Below are positions 49,581-58,005 of a stretch of 64,000 nucleotides of DNA, piece by piece. The stretch spans positions 310,001 through 374,000 of the forward strand of contig CAVZRL010000005.1 of the NCBI GenBank assembly GCA_963777775.1, read 5' to 3'. Numbering within the stretch: the first letter of the stretch is position 1; each line of letters begins with the position of its first letter. The notes beneath the pieces are model-generated. The model was not told where the DNA came from. It ran no database searches and worked only from the letters and a program-made list of their open reading frames with translations. Source of the DNA: WHSW01 sp963777775 (lineage in GTDB: Bacteria; Actinomycetota; Thermoleophilia; Solirubrobacterales; 70-9). Both the position numbers and the translations under genes were made by a program.

Positions 49581-50369
49581 TCAGAGAACGAGCTTGCGCT
49601 CGCTCGGCTCGAGGGAGTCGTAGTTGTAGAGCTGCTTGCCGCAGACGAACTTACGCAGCTCGGGCGGCTCGCCGAGCCCGTGGATGCGGAACTTGCGCTC
49701 GACCAGCTCGGTGTCGGCATCGGACCACTCGCCGGGCACGCAATCGACGCCCAGCGACCTGACCTCGCCACCGACGTAGATCGTCCCGTCGTACATCGAG
49801 TCGCCGAGCCCGTGGCCGACGTCGCCGCAGATGATCTGGCGTCCGCGCTGCATCATGAACCCGGTCATCGACCCGGCGTCGCCGAGGGCGATGATCGTGC
49901 CGCCCTTCTGGTCGATCCCGGTCCGGGCGCCGACCTGCCCCTTGACGACGAGGTCGCCGCCGCGCAGCGCCGCCCCGGCGAGCGAGCCGGCGTTGCCGTC
50001 GACGACCACGACCCCGGACATCATGTTCTCGGCCAGCGACCAGCCGACCCGTCCCTCGACCAGGACCTCGGGACCGTCGATCAGGCCGCAGGCGAAGTAG
50101 CCGAGGCTGCCGCCGTAGGTGATCTCGCAGCGGGCGAGGATCCCGACCCCGATCGAGTGGCGCGCCATCGGGTTGCGAACCGTGACCCGCTTGACGCCGT
50201 GCTCGTAGATCAGCCGACGCAGCTCGAGGTTGATCTTCCGGGTCGAGAGCTCGCGGGCGTCGAACTCGGCGCTCTCGCCGTCGATCTCGGCGACGTTCGG
50301 GGCGCTGCCGTCGAGCTCGACCAGCCCGCGGGCGTCGTAGGCGATCTTCGCTTCGCCTACCGCTTCCAC
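49581..50369 (-). CDS. mgsB: N-methylglutamate synthase subunit MgsB-like (GXGXG domain)
   Basis: 262 residues from GTG 50369, overlapping mgsA by 13 bases. It is the stand-alone version of the C-terminal beta-helix of glutamate synthase: SIGVGILARCEITYGGSLGY, GNAGSLAGAALRGGDLVVKG, ALGDAGSMTGFMMQRGRQII, with repeated G-x-x-G turns. It forms the structural core that joins the amidotransferase and FMN domains. GlxC is the close homologue. Confidence 0.8.
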   Translation of the reverse strand: MEAVGEAKIAYDARGLVELDGSAPNVAEIDGESAEFDARELSTRKINLELRRLIYEHGVKRVTVRNPMARHSIGVGILARCEITYGGSLGYFACGLIDGPEVLVEGRVGWSLAENMMSGVVVVDGNAGSLAGAALRGGDLVVKGQVGARTGIDQKGGTIIALGDAGSMTGFMMQRGRQIICGDVGHGLGDSMYDGTIYVGGEVRSLGVDCVPGEWSDADTELVERKFRIHGLGEPPELRKFVCGKQLYNYDSLEPSERKLVL

Positions 50370-51307
50370 ACCCTCACCTCGCCCTCGTAGGGGTCGCTGG
50401 TCTCGATCTCGGCGTCGACCACCTTGCGGATCGCGATCTCCTCGGAGGCGAGCGCGACCAGCTCGTCGCCCTCGTAGAGCACCAGCGGCTTCGCCGCCAG
50501 CTCGTCCTTGGCCATCCCGAGCTCGGAATCGGTGACGCAGATATAGGTGAAGACGCCGTCGAGCTCGTCGAGGCTTGCCCGCATCGAGTCCTCGAGCGAC
50601 GCCCCGCCGGCCATCTTCTCGGCCAGATAGACGGCGATGATCTCGGAGTCGCACTCGGACTGGAACCGATGGCCGCTGCGCTCGAGCCGCCGGCGCCACT
50701 GGTGGTAGTTGGTGAGCTGGCCGTTGTGGACCACGGCGACGTCGGGGAACGGGTAGGCCCAGTAGGGGTGGGCGCTGGCGATGTCGACGTCGGACTCGGT
50801 CGCCATCCGCACGTGGCCGATCCCGTGCGTCCCCTTGAACTGGTTGAGGCCGTACTGGTCGGCGACCGTCTCCGCGTCGCCGAGGTCCTTGACGATCTCG
50901 AGCGAGTGCCCGAGCGAGAGGATCTCGACGCCGCGGACGTCCTCGACGTAGTCGGCGAGCTCGCGCAGGTCGCCGTCGTAGCGGAAGCTGAGCGTCGAGG
51001 AGTACTCGGTCTCGCGCTCGACCCCCTCGATCGTCGCCCCGCGGGCCTTCAGCCGCCGCTCGACCTCACCCGCGTTGCGGCGCAACCGATCCTCGAACTC
51101 GAAGTCCACGGCGCCCTTCGGGTCGGCGAGCTTGAGCCGCATCACATAGGAGTCCGCGGCCACGTCCTGCGCCGGCGCGTAGAGCGCGTAGCCGGTCGAA
51201 TCGGGCCCGCGGTGCTTCATCGCCTGCAGCATCCGGGCCATGTCGCGGCCGACCTCGTGGTCGCCGGCCTGGCCGTTTCGGTAGATCAGCCCCGCGATTC
51301 CACACAT
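50357..51307 (-). CDS. mgsA: N-methylglutamate synthase subunit MgsA-like (class II amidotransferase)
   Basis: 316 residues beginning MCGIAGLIYRNGQAGD, so Cys2 is the N-terminal nucleophile after Met removal. Also HRGPDSTGYALY, HGIGHVRMATESDVDIASAH and VVHNGQLTNYHQWRRRLE, all Ntn amidotransferase motifs. In this pathway it would release methylamine, rather than ammonia, from gamma-glutamylmethylamide. GlxB is the close homologue. Gap of 22 bp to the synthetase gene. Confidence 0.82.
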   Translation of the reverse strand: MCGIAGLIYRNGQAGDHEVGRDMARMLQAMKHRGPDSTGYALYAPAQDVAADSYVMRLKLADPKGAVDFEFEDRLRRNAGEVERRLKARGATIEGVERETEYSSTLSFRYDGDLRELADYVEDVRGVEILSLGHSLEIVKDLGDAETVADQYGLNQFKGTHGIGHVRMATESDVDIASAHPYWAYPFPDVAVVHNGQLTNYHQWRRRLERSGHRFQSECDSEIIAVYLAEKMAGGASLEDSMRASLDELDGVFTYICVTDSELGMAKDELAAKPLVLYEGDELVALASEEIAIRKVVDAEIETSDPYEGEVRVWKR

Positions 51308-51329
51308 CGCCGGTCGCCTCCGCCCCGCG

Positions 51330-52772
51330 CTAGGGCAGGACCTCCAGGTACTCGTCGCGCTCCCAGTCGGTGACCGCCGCCAGGTAGCGCTCCCACTCGT
51401 CGCGCTTGTAGTGCTCGAATACCTTGTAGAGGCGGCCCGGCATCGCGCCCTTGATCACGTCGTCGGCGGCCAGCGCCTCGAGCGCGGCACCGAGGCTGTC
51501 CGGGACCTTCTCGAGCTCGACCCCCTCGGTGAGCAGGTCGTAGGTGTTCTCCTGCTGGGGCGGCCCGGGGTCGCTCTTGCGGTTGATCCCGTCCAGGCCC
51601 GCCCGCAGCAGGGTCGCCACGGTCAGGTACGGGTTGCACGAGGAGTCGACGCCGCGGTACTCGAACCGCCCTCCGGAGGCGACCCGCACCGTGCAGGTCC
51701 GGTTCTGCCAGCCCCAGTTCTTGTAGATCGGCGCCCAGAACCCGGTGTCCCACATCCGGCAGTAGGAGTTGACGGTCGGGTTGCCGACGCACATCAGGGC
51801 CCCGAAGTGGTCGAGCATGCCGCCGAGGAAGTGGCGCGCGGTCTCGGAGAGCTGCGCCGGCCCGTCGGGGTCGTGGAAGACGTTGTTGCCGTCGTCGTCG
51901 ACGAGCGTGAAGTGATGGTGGTGGCCGTTCGCGGAGACGCCGGGGAAGGGCTTCGGCATGAACGTTCCGAGCAGCCCGTGCTTGCGCCCGACCGCGGCGA
52001 TGATCTGCCGGTAGGCGGTGATGTTGTCGGCGGTGTTCACCGGCCGGTCGAAGCGGAAGTTGAGCTCGAGCTGGCCCGGCGCGTCCTCGTGGTCGCCGTA
52101 GCTCATGTCGAGGCCCAGCTTCTGGCCGTACTCGACCACGTCGAGCAGCACCGGACGCAGCTCCTCGAACATGTGGATGTGGTAGCAGTAGGGCTTGGTG
52201 ACGCCCTCGGCGCCACCGTCCTCGGTTCGCCGCAGCCACATCATCTCCGGCTCGATCCCGATCAGGAAGTTGAGCCCGAGCTCGCGCTCGAAGTCCTCGA
52301 CGATCCGCTTCAGGTTCTGGCGCGGGTCGGCGTCGAGCAGCTCCCCGGTCTCGGTGTCATAGCAGTCGCAGAAGACCCGGGCGACGCGGTCGTCCCAGGG
52401 CAGGACGGCGAACGTGTCGAGGTCGGCGATCGCCGCCAGCTCCGACTCCTCGGGGCCGAAGCCGATGTAGTTGCCGGCCCGGTCGGTGAACAGGTTCGCG
52501 GTCGCGCCGTAGACGAGCTGGTAGCCGCGCTCGGCGACCTGCGGGAAGAACGAGGCGACGACGCCCTTGCCCATCACGCGGCCGGTGACCGAGACCTGCT
52601 GGAAGAAGACGTACTCGATCCCCTCGGATTCGATCCGCTTGGTCAGCTCTTCGATCCGCTCACGGCGCCCCGGGGCGCTTCGTGCCTCCTCGAGGGTCGC
52701 CGGCGGGGCCTGCGCTCTCGGTCGCTCGAGGACGGTCTCGACGGTGCCACCAAACCGCTGGGAGTCGCTCAT
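51330..52772 (-). CDS. gmaS: Gamma-glutamylmethylamide synthetase-like (glutamine synthetase family)
   Basis: 480 residues from ATG 52772, behind GGAGGAGGAG. Glutamine-synthetase catalytic motifs: GIEPEMMWLRR, DMSYGDHEDAPGQLELNFRF, NGHHHHFTLVDDDGNNVFHD, and VRVASGGRFEYRGVDSSCNP with the active-site Arg. The long N-terminal part and context with mgs and mgd genes indicate GmaS, which joins methylamine to glutamate using ATP. GlnT or a plain glutamine synthetase is the alternative. It heads the leftward operon. Confidence 0.8.
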   Translation of the reverse strand: MSDSQRFGGTVETVLERPRAQAPPATLEEARSAPGRRERIEELTKRIESEGIEYVFFQQVSVTGRVMGKGVVASFFPQVAERGYQLVYGATANLFTDRAGNYIGFGPEESELAAIADLDTFAVLPWDDRVARVFCDCYDTETGELLDADPRQNLKRIVEDFERELGLNFLIGIEPEMMWLRRTEDGGAEGVTKPYCYHIHMFEELRPVLLDVVEYGQKLGLDMSYGDHEDAPGQLELNFRFDRPVNTADNITAYRQIIAAVGRKHGLLGTFMPKPFPGVSANGHHHHFTLVDDDGNNVFHDPDGPAQLSETARHFLGGMLDHFGALMCVGNPTVNSYCRMWDTGFWAPIYKNWGWQNRTCTVRVASGGRFEYRGVDSSCNPYLTVATLLRAGLDGINRKSDPGPPQQENTYDLLTEGVELEKVPDSLGAALEALAADDVIKGAMPGRLYKVFEHYKRDEWERYLAAVTDWERDEYLEVLP

Positions 52773-52877
52773 CTTCCGGTTCTCTCCTCCTCCTAGCCGC
52801 CTCGTCTGCCGCACGGTAAGCGCGCGGTTTCGGGACTATACACCCACTGAGCAAATTGGTATATTCGCCCGCCTGGC
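52773..52877. promoter_or_regulatory. Divergent gmaS/mgdB promoter region
   Basis: 105 bp between the two operons. TATATT at 52860-52865 is 12 bp before the mgdB-like start and could be its -10 box. TATACACC at 52837-52844 and GGTATATT at 52858-52865 form an imperfect inverted repeat with 13 bp between, a possible operator for the GntR regulator at 60.3 kb (inference). Confidence 0.45.
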
Positions 52878-53156
52878 ATGTCGTTCGTCCTCTCCTGCCC
52901 CAATTGCGGCCCGCGCGAGGTCACGGACTTCGGATTCGGCGGTGAGATCGTCCCCAGGCCGACCGAGCGTCCCGAGCTCCGCGAGCTCGGCGTCTACAAC
53001 TACTTTCGCCGCAACGTCGCCGGGGTCCAGCGCGAGTGGTGGTACCACCGTTCGGGTTGCTGCGCCTGGTTCATCGCCGAGCGCGACACGCGCACCAACG
53101 AGGTGCTGATGACCGCCCTGCCCGATTCGGGCACGGCGGCGCCCGAGGCGGGGTGA
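52878..53156 (+). CDS. mgdB: N-methylglutamate dehydrogenase / sarcosine oxidase delta subunit
   Basis: 92 residues. CPNCGPREVTDFGF and EWWYHRSGCCAWF supply the zinc-binding Cys/His cluster of SoxD-type delta subunits; RNVAGVQREWW is diagnostic. First gene of the rightward operon; the next gene begins 8 bp later. In sarcosine oxidase it stabilises the alpha-beta interface. Confidence 0.85.
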   Translation: MSFVLSCPNCGPREVTDFGFGGEIVPRPTERPELRELGVYNYFRRNVAGVQREWWYHRSGCCAWFIAERDTRTNEVLMTALPDSGTAAPEAG

Positions 53157-53163
53157 TGCCCTG

Positions 53164-56028
53164 ATGACACGGCTGCCCGAGCGCGACGGCGAGCGGATCG
53201 ACCGCGGTAGCGTGATCGAGTTCAGCTTCGACGGGCGGTCGGTGAGCGGATTCGAGGGTGACACGATCGCCTCGGCGCTTTTTGCCGCGGGGCGGAGGAC
53301 ATTCTCACGCAGCTTCAAGTACCACCGCCGCCGCGGCCTGCTCTGCTGCGCAGGCCAATGCCCGAACTGCCTCGTCCAGGTCGACGACGCGCCCGGCGTG
53401 CGGGCCTGCACAGAGCCGGTCCGCGAGGGAATGCGGGTCGAGCACATGAACGCCCGTCCGTCGCTCGAGCTCGACCTGATGCGGGCCACCGACCTGTTCG
53501 GAGGGCCGTTCACCCCGCCGGGCTTCTACTACAAGACCTTCATCCGACCCCGCCGCCTCTGGCCCCTCTACGAGAAGGTGCTGCGTGGCGCGGCCGGCCT
53601 CGGACGTGCGGCGCCGCCCCGGCCCGAGCGCGAGTGGAAGACCGAGTACCGGCGGCGCCACGCCGACCTGCTGGTGATCGGAGGCGGTGCCGCCGGCCTC
53701 GCCGCCGCCGCCGCGGCGGCGGAGCTCGGCGCCGACGTGGCGCTCGCGGACGAGGGGCCCGAGCCCGGCGGGCGGCTGCTCTCCGAGGGTGGTCACGCCC
53801 GCGCGCGCGAGCTCGCCGAGCGGGCGCGGCTAGCGGGCGTCGAAGTCCTGGCCGGCGCCCCGGCGCTCGGTTGCTTCGATGGCCTGGTCCCGGTCTGGCA
53901 GGGCGACACCCTGCACCAGGTCCGCGCCCGCCGGCTGCTGTTCGCGACCGGTGCGATCGAGCAGCCGCTGGTCTTCGCCGGCAACGACCTCCCCGGGGTG
54001 ATGCTGTCCGGTGGTGCGCGGCGGCTGATCTCGCTGTACGGGGTCAGCCCCGGCACCCGCGCGGTCGTCGCCACCGTCGACGACCGCGGGCTCGAGGCGG
54101 CGGTCGAGCTGCGGGCGGCGGGGGTCGAGCTTGCCGCGGTCGCCGATCTGCGGCGCGAGGCCTCGCCCGGCGAGGCGGCCGAGGCCCTGGCCCGGGCCGG
54201 GGTCGAGATCCGCCAGGCGACGACGGTGCTCGAGGCCCGCGGGCGCAAGCGAGTCCGCGAGGCCGTGCTCGGGCCCGGGGACGGCGGGCCGGGCGGCAAG
54301 CGGGTCAGCTGTGACCTGATCGTGGTCGCCGGCGGCAGTGCCCCGGCGACCGGGCTGATCGCCCAGACCGGCGCCCGGACCGCCTATGACCGGCGCCGCG
54401 GCGTCTTCGCGCTCGCCGAGGTCCCCGAAGGCGTGCTCGCCGCAGGCGAGCTCGCCGGGCACGGCGAGCCGCAGGCGGCCGAGCTCTCGGGGTCGACCGC
54501 GGGCGCCAGGGCGGCCCACGAGCTCGGGTTGGGCGACGCCGACTCACGCAGCCGAGTCGCCGAGCAGGACGAGCGCCTGGCGGCCTTGGTCGCCGATCCC
54601 GGACCGGTCGCGGTGCCCGAGCCCGCCTCGCAGGGGCGCGGCAAGTGCTTCGCATGCCTGTGCGAGGACGTGACCGCAAAGGACATCCACCTCAGCGTCG
54701 AGGAGGGCTATGACTCGATCGAGCTCTCGAAGCGCTACACGACCACGACCATGGGCCCCTGCCAGGGCCGCATGTGCCAGCTCGCCTCGATCCGGCTGAT
54801 GGCGCGCGAGACAGGCGAGAGCCTCGAGCAGGTCGGCACGACCACGGCGCGCCCGCCATGGACCTCGGTGCCGATGGGGGCGCTCGCCGGACGGCCGTTC
54901 GAGCCCGCGAAGCGGTCCTCGATCCACCATGCACACCGCGAGGCGGACGCGACCGTGATGTGGGCTGGCGACTGGCGCCGCGCCTACGACTACGGCGACC
55001 CGCAGGGCGAGGCGCTGGCGGTCCACGAGGCGGCGGGGCTGATCGACGTCTCAACGCTCGGCAAACTGATCGTCAGCGGCTCGGAGGCCGGCGCCTTCCT
55101 CGACCGCCTGTATCCGAACCGGTTCTCGAACCTGAAGCCCGGCCGGATCCGCTACGGGGTGATCAACTCCGACGCCGGGCGGATCGTCGACGATGGGACG
55201 ATCTGCCGCCTCGACGACGACTCCTACTACGTGACCACGACCTCGAGCGGCGCGGCGGCCGTCTATGAGTGGTTCTCGTGGTGGCAGGCTGACTGGCGCA
55301 TGGACGTGCGGCTGACCGACGTCACCCAGGCGCTCTCGGCCATCAACCTCGCCGGGCCGCGGGCCCGCGAGATCATCTCCGGGTTGACCGAGCTCGACTG
55401 CTCCGCCGACGGGTTCACCTACCTGGACGGCAAGCGCGCCCTGGTCGCCGGCGTCCCGTGCCTGATCCTACGGATCGGCTTCGTCGGCGAGGTCGGCTAT
55501 GAGATCCACTGCCCGAGCGTCCACGGCGAGCATCTCTGGCAGGCGATCCTCGAAGCTGGCGCGGAGCACGGCACGCGCCCGTTTGGGCTCGAGCCGCAGC
55601 GGCTCCTGCGGCTGCAGAAGCTGCACGTGCTGATCGGCCAGGACACCGACTCGGAGTCGACGCCCGACGGGGCGGCGATGCCGTGGATCGTCAAGCTCGA
55701 CAAGGAGGAGGACTTCATCGGCAAGTGGGCGATCGAGCACGCCCGCGAGCGCCCGCCCGAGACGACGCTGGTCGGGCTGCACGTGAGCGGCGCCGAGGTG
55801 CCAACCGAGGGTGCGGCCGTGCTCACCAACGGGGCCGGGCCGATCGGCCAGGTGACCAGCGCCCGCTACTCGCCGCAACTGGACCGGGTGATCGGGATGG
55901 CATGGGTCCCGGCCGCGCTCTCCGACGACGGATCGCCGATCACGATCTCCGACCGCGGACGCACGCTGAGCGCGACCGTGACCACGAAGCCCTTCTACGA
56001 CCCCGATGGCGAGGTGCTGCGCTCGTGA
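53164..56028 (+). CDS. mgdC: N-methylglutamate dehydrogenase / sarcosine oxidase alpha subunit
   Basis: 954 residues. N-terminal ferredoxin-like domain (SRSFKYHRRRGLLCCAGQCP, NCLVQVDD), NAD-binding fold DLLVIGGGAAGLAAAAAAAE (GxGxxG), Cys-rich segment GKCFACLCEDVTAKD with GPCQGRMCQ, then an aminomethyltransferase-type (GcvT) C-terminal half (DVSTLGKLIVSGSEAGAFLD, YEIHCPSVHGEHLW) that binds tetrahydrofolate. The domain order is that of SoxA/MgdC. The folate domain takes the methyl group as methylene-THF, feeding the folate genes downstream. Confidence 0.88.
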   Translation: MTRLPERDGERIDRGSVIEFSFDGRSVSGFEGDTIASALFAAGRRTFSRSFKYHRRRGLLCCAGQCPNCLVQVDDAPGVRACTEPVREGMRVEHMNARPSLELDLMRATDLFGGPFTPPGFYYKTFIRPRRLWPLYEKVLRGAAGLGRAAPPRPEREWKTEYRRRHADLLVIGGGAAGLAAAAAAAELGADVALADEGPEPGGRLLSEGGHARARELAERARLAGVEVLAGAPALGCFDGLVPVWQGDTLHQVRARRLLFATGAIEQPLVFAGNDLPGVMLSGGARRLISLYGVSPGTRAVVATVDDRGLEAAVELRAAGVELAAVADLRREASPGEAAEALARAGVEIRQATTVLEARGRKRVREAVLGPGDGGPGGKRVSCDLIVVAGGSAPATGLIAQTGARTAYDRRRGVFALAEVPEGVLAAGELAGHGEPQAAELSGSTAGARAAHELGLGDADSRSRVAEQDERLAALVADPGPVAVPEPASQGRGKCFACLCEDVTAKDIHLSVEEGYDSIELSKRYTTTTMGPCQGRMCQLASIRLMARETGESLEQVGTTTARPPWTSVPMGALAGRPFEPAKRSSIHHAHREADATVMWAGDWRRAYDYGDPQGEALAVHEAAGLIDVSTLGKLIVSGSEAGAFLDRLYPNRFSNLKPGRIRYGVINSDAGRIVDDGTICRLDDDSYYVTTTSSGAAAVYEWFSWWQADWRMDVRLTDVTQALSAINLAGPRAREIISGLTELDCSADGFTYLDGKRALVAGVPCLILRIGFVGEVGYEIHCPSVHGEHLWQAILEAGAEHGTRPFGLEPQRLLRLQKLHVLIGQDTDSESTPDGAAMPWIVKLDKEEDFIGKWAIEHARERPPETTLVGLHVSGAEVPTEGAAVLTNGAGPIGQVTSARYSPQLDRVIGMAWVPAALSDDGSPITISDRGRTLSATVTTKPFYDPDGEVLRS

Positions 56029-56771
56029 CCCTCGAGTTCCTCTCGCCGGACGCCACCGCCGGCGAGGGCGCGCCCCTGGCCCGCAGCCCGCTCGCGCATC
56101 CGGCGCGGGACGCCGGCGCGGTCCGCGAGCCCCGCGACGGCTGGGAGGTGACCGCCAGCTTCGCTGATCCTGAGGCCGAGCGCGAGCTCGCCCGCACCAC
56201 CGTCGGCTTCGCCGACCTCTCGCACCTGGGCAAGCTCGAGGTCCAGGCCAACCGCGACGCCCTGCCCGAGATCCTCGCCGGGAGCGACGGCGAGCCGGCG
56301 CTCGGTCGAGCCGCGCGCGCGAGCGGCGCCTGGTGGGCGCCGCTGAGCGCTGAGCGGGCGCTGGTGATCTGTGAGTCGGCGCGGCTCGAGGCGCTGCGGG
56401 CCGAGCTCGAGCGCAAGGCCGGCGCGGCGCGGGCCGGCGCCGGAGTGCTCGACCTGACCGCGGCCTACGGCGCCCTGGCCCTGGTCGGGCCGATGGCCCG
56501 TGAGGCGTTCGCCCGCTTCTCGGCGATCGACCTGCGGCCGGCGGTGACCCCGGTCGGCGGGCTGCGGCCCGGCTCGGTCGCCCGCACTCCCGCGGTCGTC
56601 CTGCGCGAAGCCGAGGACCGTTTCCTGATCCTGTTCGGGGCGGCGCTCGCCGAGTACATGTGGACCGTGGTCGCCGACGCCGCCGGGAGCCTCGGCGGGG
56701 GACCGATCGGCGTCGATGCGCTCGAGTCGCTGGACCGGCCCGCCGGCGCGGAGGCGGTCGGCCGTGCTTGA
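56025..56771 (+). CDS. mgdD: N-methylglutamate dehydrogenase / sarcosine oxidase gamma subunit
   Basis: 248 residues from GTG overlapping the alpha stop (GTGA). It has VGFADLSHLGKLEVQANRDA, LDLTAAYGALALVGPMAREA and FSAIDLRPA, the GcvT-like fold of SoxG. Low conservation is normal for this subunit; position between alpha and beta subunits is the main support. It overlaps the next gene by eight bases. Confidence 0.8.
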   Translation: MTLEFLSPDATAGEGAPLARSPLAHPARDAGAVREPRDGWEVTASFADPEAERELARTTVGFADLSHLGKLEVQANRDALPEILAGSDGEPALGRAARASGAWWAPLSAERALVICESARLEALRAELERKAGAARAGAGVLDLTAAYGALALVGPMAREAFARFSAIDLRPAVTPVGGLRPGSVARTPAVVLREAEDRFLILFGAALAEYMWTVVADAAGSLGGGPIGVDALESLDRPAGAEAVGRA

Positions 56772-57981
56772 CATCTTCCGTCGCCGGCGGATGTGGCGCA
56801 GCCGCCCCGAGCTGCGCGACTCATATGACGTCGTGATCATCGGCGGCGGGTCGCACGGCCTGGCGACCGCCTACTACCTCGCCCGCGAGCACGGGATCAC
56901 CAACGTCGCCGTGCTCGAGAAGAGCTACATCGGCTCGGGGGCCGCAGGGCGCAACACGACGATCCTGCGGTCGAACTACAAGACGCCCGAGGGCGCGCGC
57001 TTCTACGACGCCTCGGTGAAGCTCTACGAGGGCCTCTCGGCGGAGCTCAACTTCAACCTGCTCTTCTCGCAGAACGGCCACCTCACCCTCGCCCACTCCG
57101 ACCGGGCGATGTTCGTGATGGCCAACCGAGCCGAGGTCAACCGCCTGAACGGGATCGACTCCCAGCTCATCTACCCCGACCGGATCAAGGAGCTGGCGCC
57201 TGCGATGCAGGTCGACGGCGCCAACGCGACCTACCCGATCCTGGGCGCGCTCTACCACCCGCCGGGCGGGATCATCCGCCATGACGCCGTCGTCTGGGGC
57301 TTCGCCCGCGGCGCCGACCACGGCGGCGCCGAGATCCACCCCTACACCGAGGTGATCGGGATCGAGCGCTCGAACGGCAGGGTCGCCGGCGTGGTCACGA
57401 ACCGCGGCACGGTGAAGACCGGCGTGGTCCTCAACTGCACCGCCGGCTGGAGCTCGCTGATCGCCGGGATGGCGGGGATCGAGCTGCCGATCACGACCCA
57501 CATCCTCCAGGCCTGCGTGACCGAGCCGCTGAAGCCACTCCTCGACGTGGTCATCGTCTCCTCCCAGATGCACGTCTACGTCAGCCAGACCGACCGCGGC
57601 GAATTCCTGATGGGGGCGGAGATCGAGCCGTGGACGACCTACCGGATGCAGGGCACGCTCAACTTCCTCCAGGAGGTGTCCCGGCACGTGCTCGAGCTCT
57701 TCCCGCAGCTCGAGCGGACCCGGATGCTTCGCAGCTGGGCCGGCCTCTGCGACCTCAGCCCCGACTACAGCCCGATCCTCGGCAAGACCGAGCTCGATGG
57801 CTTTCACGTCAGCACCGGCTGGGGGACGTACGGATTCAAGGCGGCTCCGATCGTCGGCCGGACGCTGGCCGAGCTGGCGGCGACCGACCGTACGCCCGAG
57901 CTGATCGCCCCGTTCGCGCTCGAGCGCTTCTACGAGGACCGGCTGGTCTCCGAGCTGGCCGCCGCAGCAGTCAGCCACTAA
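56764..57981 (+). CDS. mgdA: N-methylglutamate dehydrogenase / sarcosine oxidase beta subunit
   Basis: 405 residues from GTG 56764. FAD-binding YDVVIIGGGSHGLATAYYLA; AGRNTTILRSNYKTPEGARF, with the conserved Arg-Ser-Asn-Tyr that is typical of SoxB/MgdA; LYHPPGGIIRHDAVVWGFAR; and CDLSPDYSPILGKTELDGFH. It holds the active-site flavin that oxidises the N-methyl group. Order delta-alpha-gamma-beta here differs from the usual beta-delta-alpha-gamma. Confidence 0.88.
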   Translation: MLDIFRRRRMWRSRPELRDSYDVVIIGGGSHGLATAYYLAREHGITNVAVLEKSYIGSGAAGRNTTILRSNYKTPEGARFYDASVKLYEGLSAELNFNLLFSQNGHLTLAHSDRAMFVMANRAEVNRLNGIDSQLIYPDRIKELAPAMQVDGANATYPILGALYHPPGGIIRHDAVVWGFARGADHGGAEIHPYTEVIGIERSNGRVAGVVTNRGTVKTGVVLNCTAGWSSLIAGMAGIELPITTHILQACVTEPLKPLLDVVIVSSQMHVYVSQTDRGEFLMGAEIEPWTTYRMQGTLNFLQEVSRHVLELFPQLERTRMLRSWAGLCDLSPDYSPILGKTELDGFHVSTGWGTYGFKAAPIVGRTLAELAATDRTPELIAPFALERFYEDRLVSELAAAAVSH

Positions 57982-58005
57982 CCAGCAGATGAGCGAGGTC
58001 CGCAG

